A stretch of 64,000 bases of DNA from Bailinhaonella thermotolerans (lineage in GTDB: Bacteria; Actinomycetota; Actinomycetes; Streptosporangiales; Streptosporangiaceae), in assembly GCF_003594875.1 (NCBI RefSeq), contig NZ_QZEY01000002.1, forward strand, positions 744,001 through 808,000. Reading direction: 5' to 3'. A program made the position numbers and the translations under genes. The notes beneath the pieces are model-generated. The model was given only the letters and a program-made list of their open reading frames with translations, made no database searches and was not told the DNA's origin. This document shows, in pieces, positions 63,755-64,000 of the stretch (its first letter is position 1; every line of letters begins with the position of its first letter).

Positions 63755-64000
63755 GTGGGTCAGGATCAGCACGCCGGGAACGACGACTACCTCCGTGCCA
63801 CGGAGATCGCCGAGCTCGCGGAGAAACACGTGCGGCGGGCCCGGGACAACACGCGGCGGGTGCAGGAGGTCATCGCCGAGCAGCGCGCGGAGCTGGCCGC
63901 GGCCCACGACGAGCTGGCGGCCCTGCACGAGACCCTGGCCAAGGCCCCGGGCGCCGACGCGCCCGTCCACCTGGCCCGCGTCGAGTTCCACCGCGCCCGC
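63755..64000 (+). CDS. coiled-coil protein, 3' part cut by window
   Basis: GTG start with GGAAGG upstream; 82 codons are visible. YLRATEIAELAEKHVRRARDNTRRVQEVIAEQRAELAAAHDELAALHETL has heptad-like spacing and is probably a coiled coil. No family can be named from the fragment. Confidence 0.65.
   Translation, partial: MGQDQHAGNDDYLRATEIAELAEKHVRRARDNTRRVQEVIAEQRAELAAAHDELAALHETLAKAPGADAPVHLARVEFHRAR

Overview
The window is very GC-rich (low-to-mid 70% by eye), with GTG and even TTG start codons, dense 4-bp stop/start overlaps and many -10-like TAnnnT boxes placed 6-8 bases ahead of start codons. It is chromosomal DNA of a filamentous actinomycete. A gene pair for 10-methyl (tuberculostearic-type) fatty acids, a GuaB1-type reductase, a Cgl0159-type aldolase and an actinobacterial LigB-like ligase fit the Streptosporangiales, perhaps Thermomonosporaceae (Actinomadura-like). 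That placement is inference. No phage, integrase, transposase, rRNA or CRISPR array is visible; the only tRNA is tRNA-Ala(GGC) at 60057-60129.

Left part (1-23 kb): catabolism. An inositol/sugar-acid-like set (Gfo/Idh/MocA dehydrogenase, TIM-barrel isomerase, PHP hydrolase, divergent Cgl0159 aldolase) shares a divergent promoter with nested inverted repeats. It is followed by an epoxide-hydrolase-like enzyme, a sterol-type P450, a GMC oxidoreductase and an acyl-CoA synthetase. The tmsA-tmsB pair for 10-methyl fatty acids comes next. A tight six-gene operon (CaiB/BaiF CoA-transferase, nitroreductase, SDR, amidohydrolase, P450, FadD19-like ligase; 13.4-20.6 kb) starts at a KstR2-like operator. 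The same operator type recurs upstream of a cupin dioxygenase (47.1 kb) and an aldehyde dehydrogenase (49.0 kb), so these dispersed units look like one regulon whose regulator lies outside the window.

Middle part (20.7-50.8 kb): housekeeping and mixed genes. These include GuaB1, a class-V aminotransferase, lipoproteins, a Tyr phosphatase, FKBP, ATP-dependent DNA ligase, a peptidoglycan amidase, an RlpA-like protein, DUF4192, EI24, a lipid kinase, a Maf protein, a GlxA-type regulator next to a rhodanese, a complete molybdate importer (HTH-TOBE regulator, modA, modB, modC), transporters and a YbdK-type ligase. Two non-coding stretches stand out: a nested hairpin ending in T6 (27622-27702) and a decayed array of roughly 113-bp tandem repeats (about 33.6-34.35 kb).

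Right part (50.9-63.6 kb): two operons that together encode every step from sedoheptulose-7-phosphate to ADP-D,D-heptose (GmhA, two PfkB kinases, a GmhB-type HAD phosphatase fused to a GT9 domain, and bifunctional HldE), plus three GT9, one GT1 and one GT2 glycosyltransferase domains. In a Gram-positive lineage without LPS this points to an uncharacterised heptose-containing surface glycan or glycolipid, and it is the most interesting system here. Between the two operons lie a GntR regulator with a divergent MFS exporter and perfect operator, a Pth2-type peptidyl-tRNA hydrolase, and the tRNA gene with a strong hairpin behind it.
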